From an uncultured Bacteroidia bacterium (GTDB taxonomy: Bacteria > Bacteroidota > Bacteroidia > Bacteroidales > Prolixibacteraceae), in assembly GCA_903850335.1 (NCBI GenBank), contig CAINLJ010000223.1:1-64000 (forward strand): a DNA stretch of 64,000 nt. The letters are read 5' to 3'. Position numbers and translations under genes: made by a program. Under the pieces are notes generated by a model. The model was not told the origin of the DNA, did no database searches, and saw only the letters and a list, made by a program, of their open reading frames with translations. This document shows positions 9,679 through 18,883 of this stretch, piece by piece; position 1 is the stretch's first letter; each line of letters starts with the position of its first letter.

Positions 9679-10980
9679 TCAGTATTGTTTGAGGTCTTGT
9701 AATGCAGACCAATGATACAGATTCTCAACAGGCGTATCTGTGCCCTTGTATATTATTCTTTCTGAAGTGATTACTGATTTCACTGTTGGAAAAAAACCAA
9801 TCGATCCAGTCGATACGTAATTTAACGCAGCGGTAAGACACTGATCTGAAGCATCGCCCCAATCTTGTGCAACGTTGTCATTTATAGCGAAATCAACGGG
9901 TATGCCTTCGAAATAATCAGTGTATCCCTGAGAATTTACGTTTCTGAAACTTATCGGTGCCACGGCAATATTCAACTTTGTATCACTGGCAATATTCATG
10001 CCTACGGGTTTGCCCTGAGTTACCGATCCAATGAGTTTCATGTTCATATATGGCTTTAAACCCGAAATAACAAGCTCACTCGCAGAGGCAGTCGAAGAGG
10101 TGGTAATAATAGTTAGTTTATTGAGCTGAACACTGTTACCTTTAATTTTAATATTGCTCGAAAACCCAAGATTAGTATGTTTGTTATTGTAAATTAGCGT
10201 ATTGTATAATTTATCCTTGAAAGGCTTGCCTGCGATTAAGGCTACAAGTGAATCCGCACAGTCAAGAGTTCCACCACCATTATACCTCATGTCCAGAATT
10301 AAATCAGTTATTCCTGATGCAGAAAAGGTGTCAAACACTGTATTTAGCTCTTTTACCGAACTACCCAGAAACTCATTGAATACAAAGTAACCGATCTTTT
10401 TACTACCAACCATATAAACAGTAGAATATAGCACGGAATTAATACCTATTGTTCCTCTGGACATTTGCACTGTAGTCTCAGAACCATCATTTTTAATGAG
10501 TGTAAATGAGTTGCTGGAATTTAAAAGAGTTGTATTTATCTCACTTACAGCCATTGAGGAAATTAACTTACCATTTAAAGATTTTAGTTGCCATCCTCTT
10601 CTGACCCCGGCTTTTCCCATCGCACTATTGCTATAAACGTACAATATTCGTAATTTGCTTTGAGCGTCAAATCCTAACCCTACGCCCCATCCTGTTGTTA
10701 CACCATTTTGCAATAAATTGACCATATCCGTATACGACATTGTGAAACTCCATTTGTCTTTGGCATTCTTCACTTTACTCACATAATCCGCAGGCGTTTT
10801 AACAGTTGTCAGGTCAATTGCTGGAATCGTTTCATACCAAAGGTACAAATCATTAAAGGTATCTGCCGTAAATTTCACGACAGGATCGACAGATTCAACA
10901 GGACCTGTTTGTATACCTTTTTTACAACTGACGGTCAAAATGATTAACAGGATGTAAACTAAATATTTGAATTTATACAT
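9679..10980 (-). CDS. S41 family C-terminal-processing-type peptidase, lipoprotein
   Basis: A lipoprotein signal with lipobox LTVSC ends about 19 residues from the ATG at 10980. The track's start at 11004 is a TTG and less likely. An N-terminal helical part is followed by a PDZ-like domain (GWGVGLGFDAQSKLRI, AGVRRGWQLKSLNG) and the S41 protease core. The core shows DLILDMRYNGGG, the serine nucleophile in TASASELVI, and a downstream lysine in TQGKPVGM that fits the Ser-Lys dyad. It is probably anchored in the periplasm or on the outer membrane and cleaves protein C-termini. Substrate unknown. Confidence 0.9.
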   Translation of the reverse strand: MYKFKYLVYILLIILTVSCKKGIQTGPVESVDPVVKFTADTFNDLYLWYETIPAIDLTTVKTPADYVSKVKNAKDKWSFTMSYTDMVNLLQNGVTTGWGVGLGFDAQSKLRILYVYSNSAMGKAGVRRGWQLKSLNGKLISSMAVSEINTTLLNSSNSFTLIKNDGSETTVQMSRGTIGINSVLYSTVYMVGSKKIGYFVFNEFLGSSVKELNTVFDTFSASGITDLILDMRYNGGGTLDCADSLVALIAGKPFKDKLYNTLIYNNKHTNLGFSSNIKIKGNSVQLNKLTIITTSSTASASELVISGLKPYMNMKLIGSVTQGKPVGMNIASDTKLNIAVAPISFRNVNSQGYTDYFEGIPVDFAINDNVAQDWGDASDQCLTAALNYVSTGSIGFFPTVKSVITSERIIYKGTDTPVENLYHWSALQDLKQY

Positions 10981-11076
10981 GCTAAACTTGATATTTACTG
11001 GCAAAAAGAATTTTTAAATTTACCGGAGTACAGCTACAACTATCGTGCAATTTTTCAATTATCAATCCTTCCTTCA

Positions 11077-13161
11077 CTAATCTTTTTTTGGATAGGCACT
11101 CCTGACGTGATAGATATTGATCAATTTCTCCAGAAATATCTGCTTTAGGAGGGTAATATCTTTAAAGGTTAACGGAGCATCATCGAGCTGACCGGCTTTT
11201 ATTTTTTGCTGAAATATAGATTCAATTAGGTTCGAGAGTTTTAAATTGTCTTTTTTGTCAAGGCTGCGCGAGGCTGCTTCTATACTGTCAGCCAGCATAA
11301 CAACAGCTGTTTCACGAGTTGAAGGAATAGGTCCCGGATAAGAAAAGAGCGATTCATCAATCTTAAGATCAGGTTCCTTATTTAATTGAATATAAAAATA
11401 GCTTGTAAAAGTAGTGCCATGATGAGTTCGGATAAAGTCAATAATTTGTTCTGGAATCTGATGTTTTCTGGCCAGTTCGACACCGTTTGGCACATGCTCC
11501 ATAATTATTTTTGCACTCTCCTCAATGGTATGCTGGTCATGTGGATTTATACCAAGTGTTTGATTTTCTATGAAATATAATGGATTTAATAATTTTCCAA
11601 CATCATGATAAAGTGCTCCAGCCCTTACAAGCAATGGATTACCACCTAGTCTTGATACTGCCTCTTCTGCGAGGTTTGCGACCTGTAGCGAATGTTGAAA
11701 TGTTCCTGGCGCCTCTTCTGCAAGCCTTCGCAAAAGCTTTTGATTCGAATAGGAGAGTTCGATAAGTGTTACATCGGATACAAATCCAAATGATTTTTCA
11801 ATTACAAAAACCACCAGATAAGTAATTAATGTCAACGCGGCATTAATCAGAAACCATTTCATTACCTCCCAATTTATGGCCGATAGGTTGGCTTCCTGAA
11901 TAAGGGAAATTCCAATGTATGTAAAGGCGTAAACGAAAAAGATAATAAGTGATGTCAGAATTAGCTGATCCCGTCGCTGCAGATTGTTTTGGCTGATTAC
12001 TGCAATACTCCCCGCAGGAATCGTCAGTAAGACAAATTCGTATCCGTTAGGAACCATAAACCCAACTATAATCGCGGTAATCGTATTTACAAAAATCGCA
12101 AGCCTCGCATCCAAAAACGTTCTGATTATTAAGGCCAGTGCGGTAAATGGAACAATATAAATCGGGATCGTGCCTGATGTAACGATAAGCCTGCAGAATA
12201 AGATCATCAGCATCATCATAAACAACGTAAAAGTTATATCCCGTTTGGAACGTAATAACTTTCGGCGGATATTATAAATAAACAGGAAAAGTGTCAAAAG
12301 CAACATGCTGACAAATACGGCTTTCCCAATAACAATCAGATAGTATTTAGTCAGGTCTCCCCGGCTTTTTTCAACTGCAGATTTAAGTGATTCGAGAATT
12401 AAAAAAGTCCTGGGAGAAACTACATCACCTTGTGAAACAATTCTTTCGCCTTCCTGAATGACCCCATTAGTCGTTGAAAGATTCTCGAGGATTTTTTGCT
12501 TTTCCACCTCTGTTTTATCCTGATCGTAAATGAGATTAATCGCCAGGTAATCCTCAGGATTAAATTTTCCGATAATTAGTTTTAAGTCAGGATCGCTGTT
12601 TTTAAGTTGTTCCAGTGCAGTAAATGCCTCACCATAAGCTGTTTTTAATGAATATAATTGTCCGGCTGAAGTTTTTTCCGCCCTGTTATCTCTCACAATA
12701 AACAATTCTCCCTTTACTGATGACACGGGTGTTCCTGATGCAATTTGTTCGAGAATTCCAGTTTGGTAAATCTTCTCGAATATCTTGATTACTTTACTCT
12801 TAACAACACGTGAATAGAGAATTTCGGTGTTTTCTTTTAAGGTTATCTCATCAATTTTTGATGAAAGGGCAATGATTTCCTGTTTTCCTACCGAATCATG
12901 AAATTGAAAATAAGGTGTTAATGTTCTGATTAAGGAATCACGCTCATTGCTTACAGACTGATCTGATTTCATAATTGCAAAATCAAAAGGAGCGATCAGA
13001 GTGGCATGCATCCAGGGTCTCCCTTTTTGAAATTCGTATCGGAATCTTCCCTCCTGAGGCATGGCAAAATAAAGAACTAACCCTGTAAATATAAAGACAG
13101 AGGTCAGATATATCGTGTGCCAGTTCTCTGATTCAAACCATTTTTTCTTTTGCAACTTCAT
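11077..13161 (-). CDS. 7TM receptor with intracellular HD hydrolase (PgpH-like)
   Basis: The protein has one N-terminal membrane helix (residues 17-34), a long extracytoplasmic 7TMR-HDED domain (about 40-270), seven membrane helices (about 270-465) and a cytoplasmic HD domain. HD motifs visible are the first histidine in TFQHSLQVANLA, the HD pair in ALYHDVGKL, later histidines in HEHVPNG-type and RTHHGT segments, and the aspartate in VMLADSIEAASR. The order matches YqfF/PgpH proteins, which degrade cyclic di-AMP in Firmicutes. In Bacteroidota the substrate is not settled from sequence alone. Monocistronic on the minus strand and divergent from the DUF1801 gene. Confidence 0.92.
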   Translation of the reverse strand: MKLQKKKWFESENWHTIYLTSVFIFTGLVLYFAMPQEGRFRYEFQKGRPWMHATLIAPFDFAIMKSDQSVSNERDSLIRTLTPYFQFHDSVGKQEIIALSSKIDEITLKENTEILYSRVVKSKVIKIFEKIYQTGILEQIASGTPVSSVKGELFIVRDNRAEKTSAGQLYSLKTAYGEAFTALEQLKNSDPDLKLIIGKFNPEDYLAINLIYDQDKTEVEKQKILENLSTTNGVIQEGERIVSQGDVVSPRTFLILESLKSAVEKSRGDLTKYYLIVIGKAVFVSMLLLTLFLFIYNIRRKLLRSKRDITFTLFMMMLMILFCRLIVTSGTIPIYIVPFTALALIIRTFLDARLAIFVNTITAIIVGFMVPNGYEFVLLTIPAGSIAVISQNNLQRRDQLILTSLIIFFVYAFTYIGISLIQEANLSAINWEVMKWFLINAALTLITYLVVFVIEKSFGFVSDVTLIELSYSNQKLLRRLAEEAPGTFQHSLQVANLAEEAVSRLGGNPLLVRAGALYHDVGKLLNPLYFIENQTLGINPHDQHTIEESAKIIMEHVPNGVELARKHQIPEQIIDFIRTHHGTTFTSYFYIQLNKEPDLKIDESLFSYPGPIPSTRETAVVMLADSIEAASRSLDKKDNLKLSNLIESIFQQKIKAGQLDDAPLTFKDITLLKQIFLEKLINIYHVRSAYPKKD

Positions 13162-13203
13162 CCCTTTCTCGTTTCAAATTAAAAGTGACAACTAATTAAT
13201 ATG

Positions 13204-13211
13204 TATATTTG
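13204..13211 (+). promoter_or_regulatory. Promoter -7 element before DUF1801 gene
   Basis: TATATTTG matches TAnnTTTG exactly and lies 42 bases before the ATG at 13254. The nearest TTTC upstream is 28 bases away, longer than usual, so the -33 element is uncertain. Confidence 0.4.
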
Positions 13212-13253
13212 GGCGTATTCAAAAGTATATCTTTTAATTAAATTTTGTTCAGT

Positions 13254-13682
13254 ATGGCAAAAAATAAAACAACATCTACATCCTCCAGTGTTGATGATTT
13301 CATCCATGCGATAAAAGATGAAACTAAAAAAAAGGACTGTTTTGATCTGATAGAACTAATAAAAAAGGAAATTGGCCTTGAACCCAAAATGTGGGGGGCA
13401 AGTATTGTAGGATTTGATAGTTATCATTACAGGTATGAAAGCGGCCATGAAGGTGATAGCCCACTTGTTGCTTTTTCTCCCAGAGCTGCTGCAATTACTT
13501 TGTACCTGTCAGGACACTTTGAAAAAAGAGACGAGTATTTGGAAAAACTGGGAAAACACAAAACAGATCGGGGTTGTATCTATATTAAAACTCTTGATCA
13601 TATTAACATTGAGATACTTAAGCAGATGATAATTAATCATATTAAGCACATAAGAGAATTATATCCAGCAAATTTAGAATAA
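13254..13682 (+). CDS. DUF1801 domain-containing protein
   Basis: A small cytoplasmic protein of 142 residues from the DUF1801 (YdhG-like) family of unknown biochemical function. Recognisable family features are VDDFIHAIKDETKKKDC, the PKMWGASIVGFDSYHY segment and the C-terminal CIYIKTLDHINIEILKQMI. The track starts at a TTG at 13245; the ATG at 13254 (MAKNKTT) is preferred. There is no obvious functional partner, and the 77-base gap to the NlpC/P60 gene contains no terminator that I can see. Confidence 0.85.
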   Translation: MAKNKTTSTSSSVDDFIHAIKDETKKKDCFDLIELIKKEIGLEPKMWGASIVGFDSYHYRYESGHEGDSPLVAFSPRAAAITLYLSGHFEKRDEYLEKLGKHKTDRGCIYIKTLDHINIEILKQMIINHIKHIRELYPANLE

Positions 13683-13759
13683 CTAATAAATAAATGCCGG
13701 CTGCCGACGGAGCCTCATTAAAAATTCAATTGTAAAGTATTGATAACCAAAGTAGAATT

Positions 13760-14551
13760 ATGAGATACGGAATATCAAACCTGAGTATTGTTCCGGTGCG
13801 GTCTGAACCTCGCGAAAAAAGTGAAATGTGCACTCAAATTCTTTTCGGAGAACATTATACAATCCTTGAAGAACAATCCAAATGGTGTCAGATAAAACTT
13901 GCATTTGATGGAAACGAAGGTTGGATAGACCGGATTATGGTTAATGAAGTTTCAGAAAATAGCTTCCTGCAACTCCGTGATATTCCTCGGATAGTGACAA
14001 CTGATGTGTTTAATATCGTTCAGATGCATGGTGATTATTCGAATTTTCTAATCGTAGCCGGAAGTTCTTTACCTCACTTTGATTCTGCATCAAGAACCTT
14101 TCAAATAGGGGAAGTAATCTATCATATACAGGGAAACAGTACCTATCCATTGGCAAAAAATGTTCGTGAAGTAATAATCGAAAATGGGCTTAAATACTTC
14201 AATTCTCCGTATCTTTGGGGAGGAAGGTCTCCCTTTGGTATTGATTGTTCGGGTTTTTCTCAAATATTATATAAAATGGCTGGTCTCACTATTCCCCGAA
14301 ATGCAAATCAGCAATCTCTGTTAGGTGATAATTTGAGTTTTGTTGAAGAAGCCTTACCGGGTGATCTGGCTTTTTTTGACAGTGACGACGGGGCAATTAT
14401 TCATGTAGGTATTATTTGGGAAAAAAATAAGATTATCCATTCTTCCGGTAAAGTCAGAATTGATAATGTAGACCATTTTGGAATTTATAATATAGACACC
14501 AAAAGGTACACGCATCAGATGCGGCTGATGCGAAGGCTCATTAAAGACTAA
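13760..14551 (+). CDS. NlpC/P60 (C40) peptidase with SH3 domains
   Basis: A 263-residue peptidoglycan peptide hydrolase. Residues 1-65 and about 70-130 look like two bacterial SH3 domains. Residues 145-263 are the C40 catalytic domain: nucleophile Cys in FGIDCSGFSQ, His in IIHVGI, and a third polar residue in IHSSGK. YLWGGRSPFG is the usual preceding motif. There is no signal peptide, as in the cytosolic dipeptidyl-peptidase VI/YkfC group that cleaves gamma-D-Glu-diamino acid bonds in recycled muropeptides. Murein recycling is therefore a better guess than wall remodelling. Confidence 0.9.
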   Translation: MRYGISNLSIVPVRSEPREKSEMCTQILFGEHYTILEEQSKWCQIKLAFDGNEGWIDRIMVNEVSENSFLQLRDIPRIVTTDVFNIVQMHGDYSNFLIVAGSSLPHFDSASRTFQIGEVIYHIQGNSTYPLAKNVREVIIENGLKYFNSPYLWGGRSPFGIDCSGFSQILYKMAGLTIPRNANQQSLLGDNLSFVEEALPGDLAFFDSDDGAIIHVGIIWEKNKIIHSSGKVRIDNVDHFGIYNIDTKRYTHQMRLMRRLIKD

Positions 14552-14586
14552 ATACTTCTTTTTTTACAAGCTAAACTTTTAAAATC

Positions 14587-15126
14587 ATGGGACATCTCGA
14601 AATTGTAGGATATCTGGTTGCGATATTGATTGTCGTTTTTATTGTTTGGCAGAATTCAAATAAGGAGAGACAGGAAAAGAAGAGAAAAGAGGAGGAATTT
14701 AAATATTCCTATAAATATCCCCGCCTGGCAATGACTGTAGATGCTTTAGTCCTGGCAGGTAAGATTAATCCGAAAAAAGTACTTCTTATTCAGCGTAAAT
14801 TCGATCCATTTATGGGTTTCTGGGCTTTACCAGGCGGTTTTGTAGGAATGGATGAAACGCTGAAGGCCGCATGCAGCAGAGAGCTTTTTGAAGAAACAGG
14901 TCTGAAGAACATTCCTCTAAAGCAGTTTTATACTTTTGATGCAATTGCGCGTGACCCTCGTCACAGAACTGTTACAACCGTATTTTATGGTGAGGTCGAT
15001 GACGTACTAACTGTACATGGAGGAGATGACGCGTCGGAGGCTAAGTGGTTTGAAATTTCAGATCTTCCTGAAGTCGCCTTTGATCATGGCGACATCATTC
15101 GCAAATTCATGAGAGAAAAACTTTGA
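14587..15126 (+). CDS. Nudix hydrolase with N-terminal membrane anchor
   Basis: The full Nudix box Gx5Ex7REUxEExGU is present (GFVGMDETLKAACSRELFEETGL, about residues 80-102), so pyrophosphohydrolase activity on a nucleoside-diphosphate derivative is expected. The body resembles the ADP-ribose/NadQ-NrtR-like Nudix group (YPRLAMTVDALVL, ARDPRHRTVTTVF). Residues 5-22 are a clear membrane helix followed by a charged linker (NKERQEKKRKEEEFKYSYK). That points to anchoring on the inner membrane, with the positive linker suggesting a cytoplasmic catalytic domain. The gene lies 35 bases after the NlpC/P60 gene. Confidence 0.9.
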   Translation: MGHLEIVGYLVAILIVVFIVWQNSNKERQEKKRKEEEFKYSYKYPRLAMTVDALVLAGKINPKKVLLIQRKFDPFMGFWALPGGFVGMDETLKAACSRELFEETGLKNIPLKQFYTFDAIARDPRHRTVTTVFYGEVDDVLTVHGGDDASEAKWFEISDLPEVAFDHGDIIRKFMREKL

Positions 15127-15133
15127 GACTTGT

Positions 15134-15790
15134 CTATCGGCAACATGCTTTTAGATAGCCTATTGCATCCGGGCCTTCATTAAAAAGCAGATCCAGGATA
15201 CTTAAATTAGGTATAAACCCCCATTTTTCATTAAATACCTGAGTGTAAGGATTTACGACAAATCGGTTGTCTGTTGTTTGCTTATGTTGCTTGGGATGAA
15301 TGGAATATCGAAAATCATCTGTTCCCGGAGGAACTTCGCCCAAAGGAACGTAATCTGAAGTGTAGGTAATGCCCACCGGAAAGTTTATTGTTTTTAGAAC
15401 CGTATTTTGGATTTCCAGATTAAAATCCAGTAAATATTTCCACTTTTTCAGGTTATAAAAAGGTGCCAGATCGTCGGCGTAATACTCGAAATAGGGTGAA
15501 TTGTTATAGGCTGAGATTATACCGCGCCAATGCATCTGTTGCCATGGAAAATCGTAGGAAAGCTGCTGGTCACGGACAGGTCCCTTTGCACGGGGGCCAT
15601 TCAGGATAGGTAGTGTCAATTGTAAGGGACCGTTTGCAGCAATGACAATCGTACGGTTACGGTACGACTGTTTCAAATAACTCTCACAATACTCAATGAA
15701 AATTTTCCTGTAACTGACTAATTTAGTGTAATATTGTATTGGACCCAGATAGGCAGTACTTAATAAAACCGCGGTTTCAGCAGAATCCAT
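15134..15790 (-). CDS. WbqC family protein
   Basis: A 218-residue member of the WbqC family, first seen in O-antigen clusters and widespread in Bacteroidota, with no proven reaction. Family features are the N-terminal LSTAYLGPIQYYTKLV and the SYRNRTIVIAANGPLQLTLPI segment. The PFYNLKKWKYLLDFNLEIQNTV part is also typical. Its ATG overlaps the stop of the lapA-like gene by one base (TAATG), so the two are probably translationally coupled. It is the last gene of the dapB operon. Confidence 0.88.
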   Translation of the reverse strand: MDSAETAVLLSTAYLGPIQYYTKLVSYRKIFIEYCESYLKQSYRNRTIVIAANGPLQLTLPILNGPRAKGPVRDQQLSYDFPWQQMHWRGIISAYNNSPYFEYYADDLAPFYNLKKWKYLLDFNLEIQNTVLKTINFPVGITYTSDYVPLGEVPPGTDDFRYSIHPKQHKQTTDNRFVVNPYTQVFNEKWGFIPNLSILDLLFNEGPDAIGYLKACCR

Positions 15791-16137
15791 TAGTAATCGA
15801 AGAATTTATTTCCCGGTTCACCCTCAACAGATGTTCCCAGCTCAGAATTCGGATCTTCATATTCCTGAACCCGGGTGTTTTCTGCTGAATTTCCTTCGTT
15901 TTCTTTAATTTTACTTTGAAGTCTTCTGATCCTGCTCTTCAATTTTTGCTTATCAATAAAAGAAAACACAGCAGTTACAGTTACTCCAATCAGGGCAGAA
16001 ACTACGAGAATTGCGGCCAATGGAACATCCGAAAATTTCATCCATAGGATTTTAACAGGAACCGTAACTTGATTTTGCAAGGCAAAAATAACCATCGCCA
16101 CACCGAATAAAATTCCCGTAAACAATCCGCGTTGCAT
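15790..16137 (-). CDS. LapA/DUF1049-like membrane protein
   Basis: Two hydrophobic helices (residues 4-22 and about 38-62) separated by VTVPVKILWMKFSDVPLA are the signature of the LapA/DUF1049 domain. A basic coiled-coil-like segment (KQKLKSRIRRLQSKIKEN) and an acidic tail follow, giving 115 residues in total. Relatives in Proteobacteria act with LapB in lipopolysaccharide control; whether that role holds here is unknown. It sits 12 bases after the small lipoprotein gene and overlaps wbqC. Confidence 0.8.
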   Translation of the reverse strand: MQRGLFTGILFGVAMVIFALQNQVTVPVKILWMKFSDVPLAAILVVSALIGVTVTAVFSFIDKQKLKSRIRRLQSKIKENEGNSAENTRVQEYEDPNSELGTSVEGEPGNKFFDY

Positions 16138-16149
16138 CTTTTTGTTTGT

Positions 16150-16653
16150 TTAGTTTCTAATCTGAGACCTCTCTTTTTGCGGCTTAAGTTTTATTTTTCC
16201 TGTATCCGCTGTATTGATTTCTATTTTTTCGTCATCAGGAGCAAGATAATCATTCCTGAAATAGATATTATACGAAATTCCTGTTGGAACAATCAGTCTC
16301 ATCGACTTTTCGGGCGGCAACACAATATCACGAATGTCAAAATAGGTGGAATCCTTCCACTGCCAGTCAGTTACCATGTTCACGAAAAGTGTATCCCTGC
16401 AGACATTTAATAACTTCAATTTCCGGTATGATCGTATTTCAGGATGAGTATTAATATCTATACCCGTCAATACTGAAGCTGCTATTGATCCGACAACCAA
16501 AAATCCGTCACCGATATTCACACCTGTCCGGCGATTGTGCATCTCTTTTTGCCTTTTAATGCTTTGCGGGTCTGTAATATATCCGGATACAGTACAGGAC
16601 CAAAGCATTATAAGTACGACAAGAGCGGTAATTAATCCTGAAACTGCCTTCAT
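16150..16653 (-). CDS. Putative lipoprotein of unknown function
   Basis: I do not recognise the family. The ATG at 16653 (MKAVSGLITAL) is preferred over the TTG at 16659. Residues 1-20 are a lipoprotein signal with lipobox LWSC. A small hydrophobic stretch around DGFLVVGSIAASVLTGIDI follows. The C-terminal half is predicted to be mostly beta strand (FDIRDIVLPPEKSMRLIVPTG). It lies between lepB and the lapA-like gene in the dapB operon, with 47- and 12-base gaps, which suggests an envelope role. Confidence 0.7.
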   Translation of the reverse strand: MKAVSGLITALVVLIMLWSCTVSGYITDPQSIKRQKEMHNRRTGVNIGDGFLVVGSIAASVLTGIDINTHPEIRSYRKLKLLNVCRDTLFVNMVTDWQWKDSTYFDIRDIVLPPEKSMRLIVPTGISYNIYFRNDYLAPDDEKIEINTADTGKIKLKPQKERSQIRN

Positions 16654-16706
16654 AAACAAACCTTAACAGAAAAGCACTAAATCAAAAATGCCTTATTTTA
16701 AATATC

Positions 16707-18044
16707 CTATTTCACAGTCATAAAAAACCTTTCCCAACGAATCTTGGACAGGAAGCTTTTGTTCTTGTCTAAAGATAACCAAACAAAAGAAGCTTTTCCA
16801 ACAACATGATCCTCAGGAACAAATCCCCAATATCTGGAGTCTGCTGAGTTATACCGGTTGTCACCCATCATCCAGTAATAATCCATTTTAAAGGTATAGG
16901 TAGTAGCAACTGCACCATTAATCAGGATGTCGTTTCCTTTTACCTGTAAATCATTTTCCTCATAAACATCTATGATTCTTTTGTAGAGAGGAAGATTTGC
17001 CAGCGTAAGCTTTATTGTTACCCCTTTTTTAGGAATCCATAGCGGACCAAAATTATCGAGGTTCCATGAAAATTTAGTGTCACTTGGGAATATCGCCGGA
17101 TCATTGTTGTCAGCCGGCCAGGTAACGCGTTCTTTGGATTGTATGAATTTTAAACCATCAAGTTTTTGAGCCTGAGCAGTTGTCAGTGATAAAATATACC
17201 GTGAGTCGGAACCTTCAATTTCAGAACGCGAAATATCCAGTTTCTCCAGTGCATCCGAGTTAAAAGATGTCCCGTTAATCGTAACCAGATATTTATATTG
17301 AATTCCAGGGATCTCCTTCTGCGGTTTTCCATTCACATAAACCTGCCCCTTAACAATCTTAAGTGAATCACCCGGAATTGCAATACATCTTTTAATGTAA
17401 TTCTCCCGTTTGTCCACAGGTCTGTAAATAATGTCTCCAAAGGTTCTTTTATCACCCCAAACCCTGTCGCGACCATAGGATCTTACCATTTCATAATAGC
17501 TTCTTTCCTGCAAATTTACTGCAACAGTATCTCCCTCAGGGAAATTAAATACGACTACATCATCATTTTTAACTTTACCCGTACCTGCAATTCTACGGTA
17601 TGGGTAATGAATTAAGGTAGAAAATGACTGCATCGAGTTTGATAACGGCATTGTATGATGAACGAAAGGAAAGGAGATAGGCGTGTTTGGCATCTTTGGA
17701 CCATAGGCCGTTTTGCTGACAAAAAGATAATCACCAACCATCATCGATTTTTCCATTGAAGAGGTTGGAATCGTGTATGCTTCTATGAAAAAAAGCCGAA
17801 TAAAAGTTGCCGCAATAACTGCAAATATTATCGCATCAATCCATTCTACAACCTTTGTTTGTCTGCCATTTGGCGGATTTTTCTTTTTCCAGAATGCCCA
17901 GTGTACCCGTTTTGTAATATAAGTATCAAAGATTATAATGAGTCCAATCAGCCACCAGTAATTGCTAACCCAGATTACCCAAAGCAGGTATAAACCACCT
18001 GTAAGGCCTAACTTGAACCACTTACTTCCTAATAAATTATTCAT
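16707..18044 (-). CDS. lepB: Signal peptidase I
   Basis: Membrane-bound S26 peptidase that removes Sec and Tat signal peptides. Hydrophobic segments at about residues 9-40 and 68-88 precede the catalytic domain. The serine nucleophile is S96 in IPTSSMEKSM, and the general-base lysine is in NYIKRCIAIPGD. Box E-type residues are in MGDNRYNSADSRYWGFVPEDHVVG. At 445 residues it is longer than the E. coli enzyme because of an insertion of about 120 residues between the Lys box and the GDNR box, a known feature of Bacteroidota LepB. It starts 14 bases after dapB. Confidence 0.95.
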   Translation of the reverse strand: MNNLLGSKWFKLGLTGGLYLLWVIWVSNYWWLIGLIIIFDTYITKRVHWAFWKKKNPPNGRQTKVVEWIDAIIFAVIAATFIRLFFIEAYTIPTSSMEKSMMVGDYLFVSKTAYGPKMPNTPISFPFVHHTMPLSNSMQSFSTLIHYPYRRIAGTGKVKNDDVVVFNFPEGDTVAVNLQERSYYEMVRSYGRDRVWGDKRTFGDIIYRPVDKRENYIKRCIAIPGDSLKIVKGQVYVNGKPQKEIPGIQYKYLVTINGTSFNSDALEKLDISRSEIEGSDSRYILSLTTAQAQKLDGLKFIQSKERVTWPADNNDPAIFPSDTKFSWNLDNFGPLWIPKKGVTIKLTLANLPLYKRIIDVYEENDLQVKGNDILINGAVATTYTFKMDYYWMMGDNRYNSADSRYWGFVPEDHVVGKASFVWLSLDKNKSFLSKIRWERFFMTVK

Positions 18045-18058
18045 TCGTATATTATTTT

Positions 18059-18775
18059 TTAAAAGTTTAAAAGATCTGACATTGAATAAATTCCTTTTTT
18101 ACCGGCCGAATACTCTGCAGCAAGAACAGCTCCAATTGCGAATCCCTTCCGGTTATAAGCACTGTGAGTGATTTCTATAAAATCTACCTCAGAATCATAT
18201 TTTATTGTATGGATGCCTGGAACCGTTCCTTCGCGTAAAGGATTAATATGTAATTCGTTATTCGATTCCGGGCTGCTGATTGTCCATTTTGTCTTTGCGT
18301 CGCTCAATGCGATTATATCATCCGCCAGGGTGATTGCTGTTCCACTTGGGGCATCCAGTTTTTGTGTATGATGAACTTCAGTCATTGTAACATCATAATC
18401 GGGAAAAGCTTTCATTGTTTTAGCCAGATACTTATTCAAAGCAAAGAAGATGTTTACTCCCAGACTAAAGTTTGAGGCGTAAAAGAAACATCCCTGATGG
18501 TTAGAACACGCATTCTCAACTTCCGGTTTATGAGCCAGCCAACCAGTAGTGCCGCTGACAACAGGTACCCCCCCTTCAAAACACTTAAGATAATTGTTAA
18601 CCGCAGTCTCCGGACCTGTAAATTCGATGGCTACATCGGCCTCGGCAAGCTTCTCTATCGTAAGTTCATCCTGATTCTGGACGTCAATTTTAAGTACAAT
18701 GGAGTGCCCTCTTCCCAGGGCAATTTGCTCTATCTCCTTTCCCATCTTCCCGTAACCGATCAATGCAATCTTCAT
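18059..18775 (-). CDS. dapB: 4-hydroxy-tetrahydrodipicolinate reductase
   Basis: NAD(P)H-dependent reductase of the diaminopimelate/lysine pathway, needed for peptidoglycan. The N-terminal Rossmann motif is ALIGYGKMGKEI. The active-site segment EVHHTQKLDAPSGTA carries the conserved histidines and the lysine. The track extends to 18847, but the added residues do not fit the family. The ATG at 18775 (MKIALIG) gives 238 residues. First gene of a five-gene minus-strand operon: dapB, lepB, lipoprotein, lapA-like, wbqC. Confidence 0.96.
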   Translation of the reverse strand: MKIALIGYGKMGKEIEQIALGRGHSIVLKIDVQNQDELTIEKLAEADVAIEFTGPETAVNNYLKCFEGGVPVVSGTTGWLAHKPEVENACSNHQGCFFYASNFSLGVNIFFALNKYLAKTMKAFPDYDVTMTEVHHTQKLDAPSGTAITLADDIIALSDAKTKWTISSPESNNELHINPLREGTVPGIHTIKYDSEVDFIEITHSAYNRKGFAIGAVLAAEYSAGKKGIYSMSDLLNF

Positions 18776-18816
18776 AATTATACTCTGATGATATAAACCT
18801 TCTACATTTTGAAATG

Positions 18817-18824
18817 CAAAGATA
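18817..18824 (-). promoter_or_regulatory. Promoter -7 element for the dapB operon
   Basis: The minus strand reads TATCTTTG, matching TAnnTTTG, 42 bases before the dapB ATG. No convincing -33 element is seen. Confidence 0.4.
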
Positions 18825-18883
18825 AGATTATTGATTAAACCACCCATCTTTACGATGATACAAACCCTTCCTCCACGACATGT

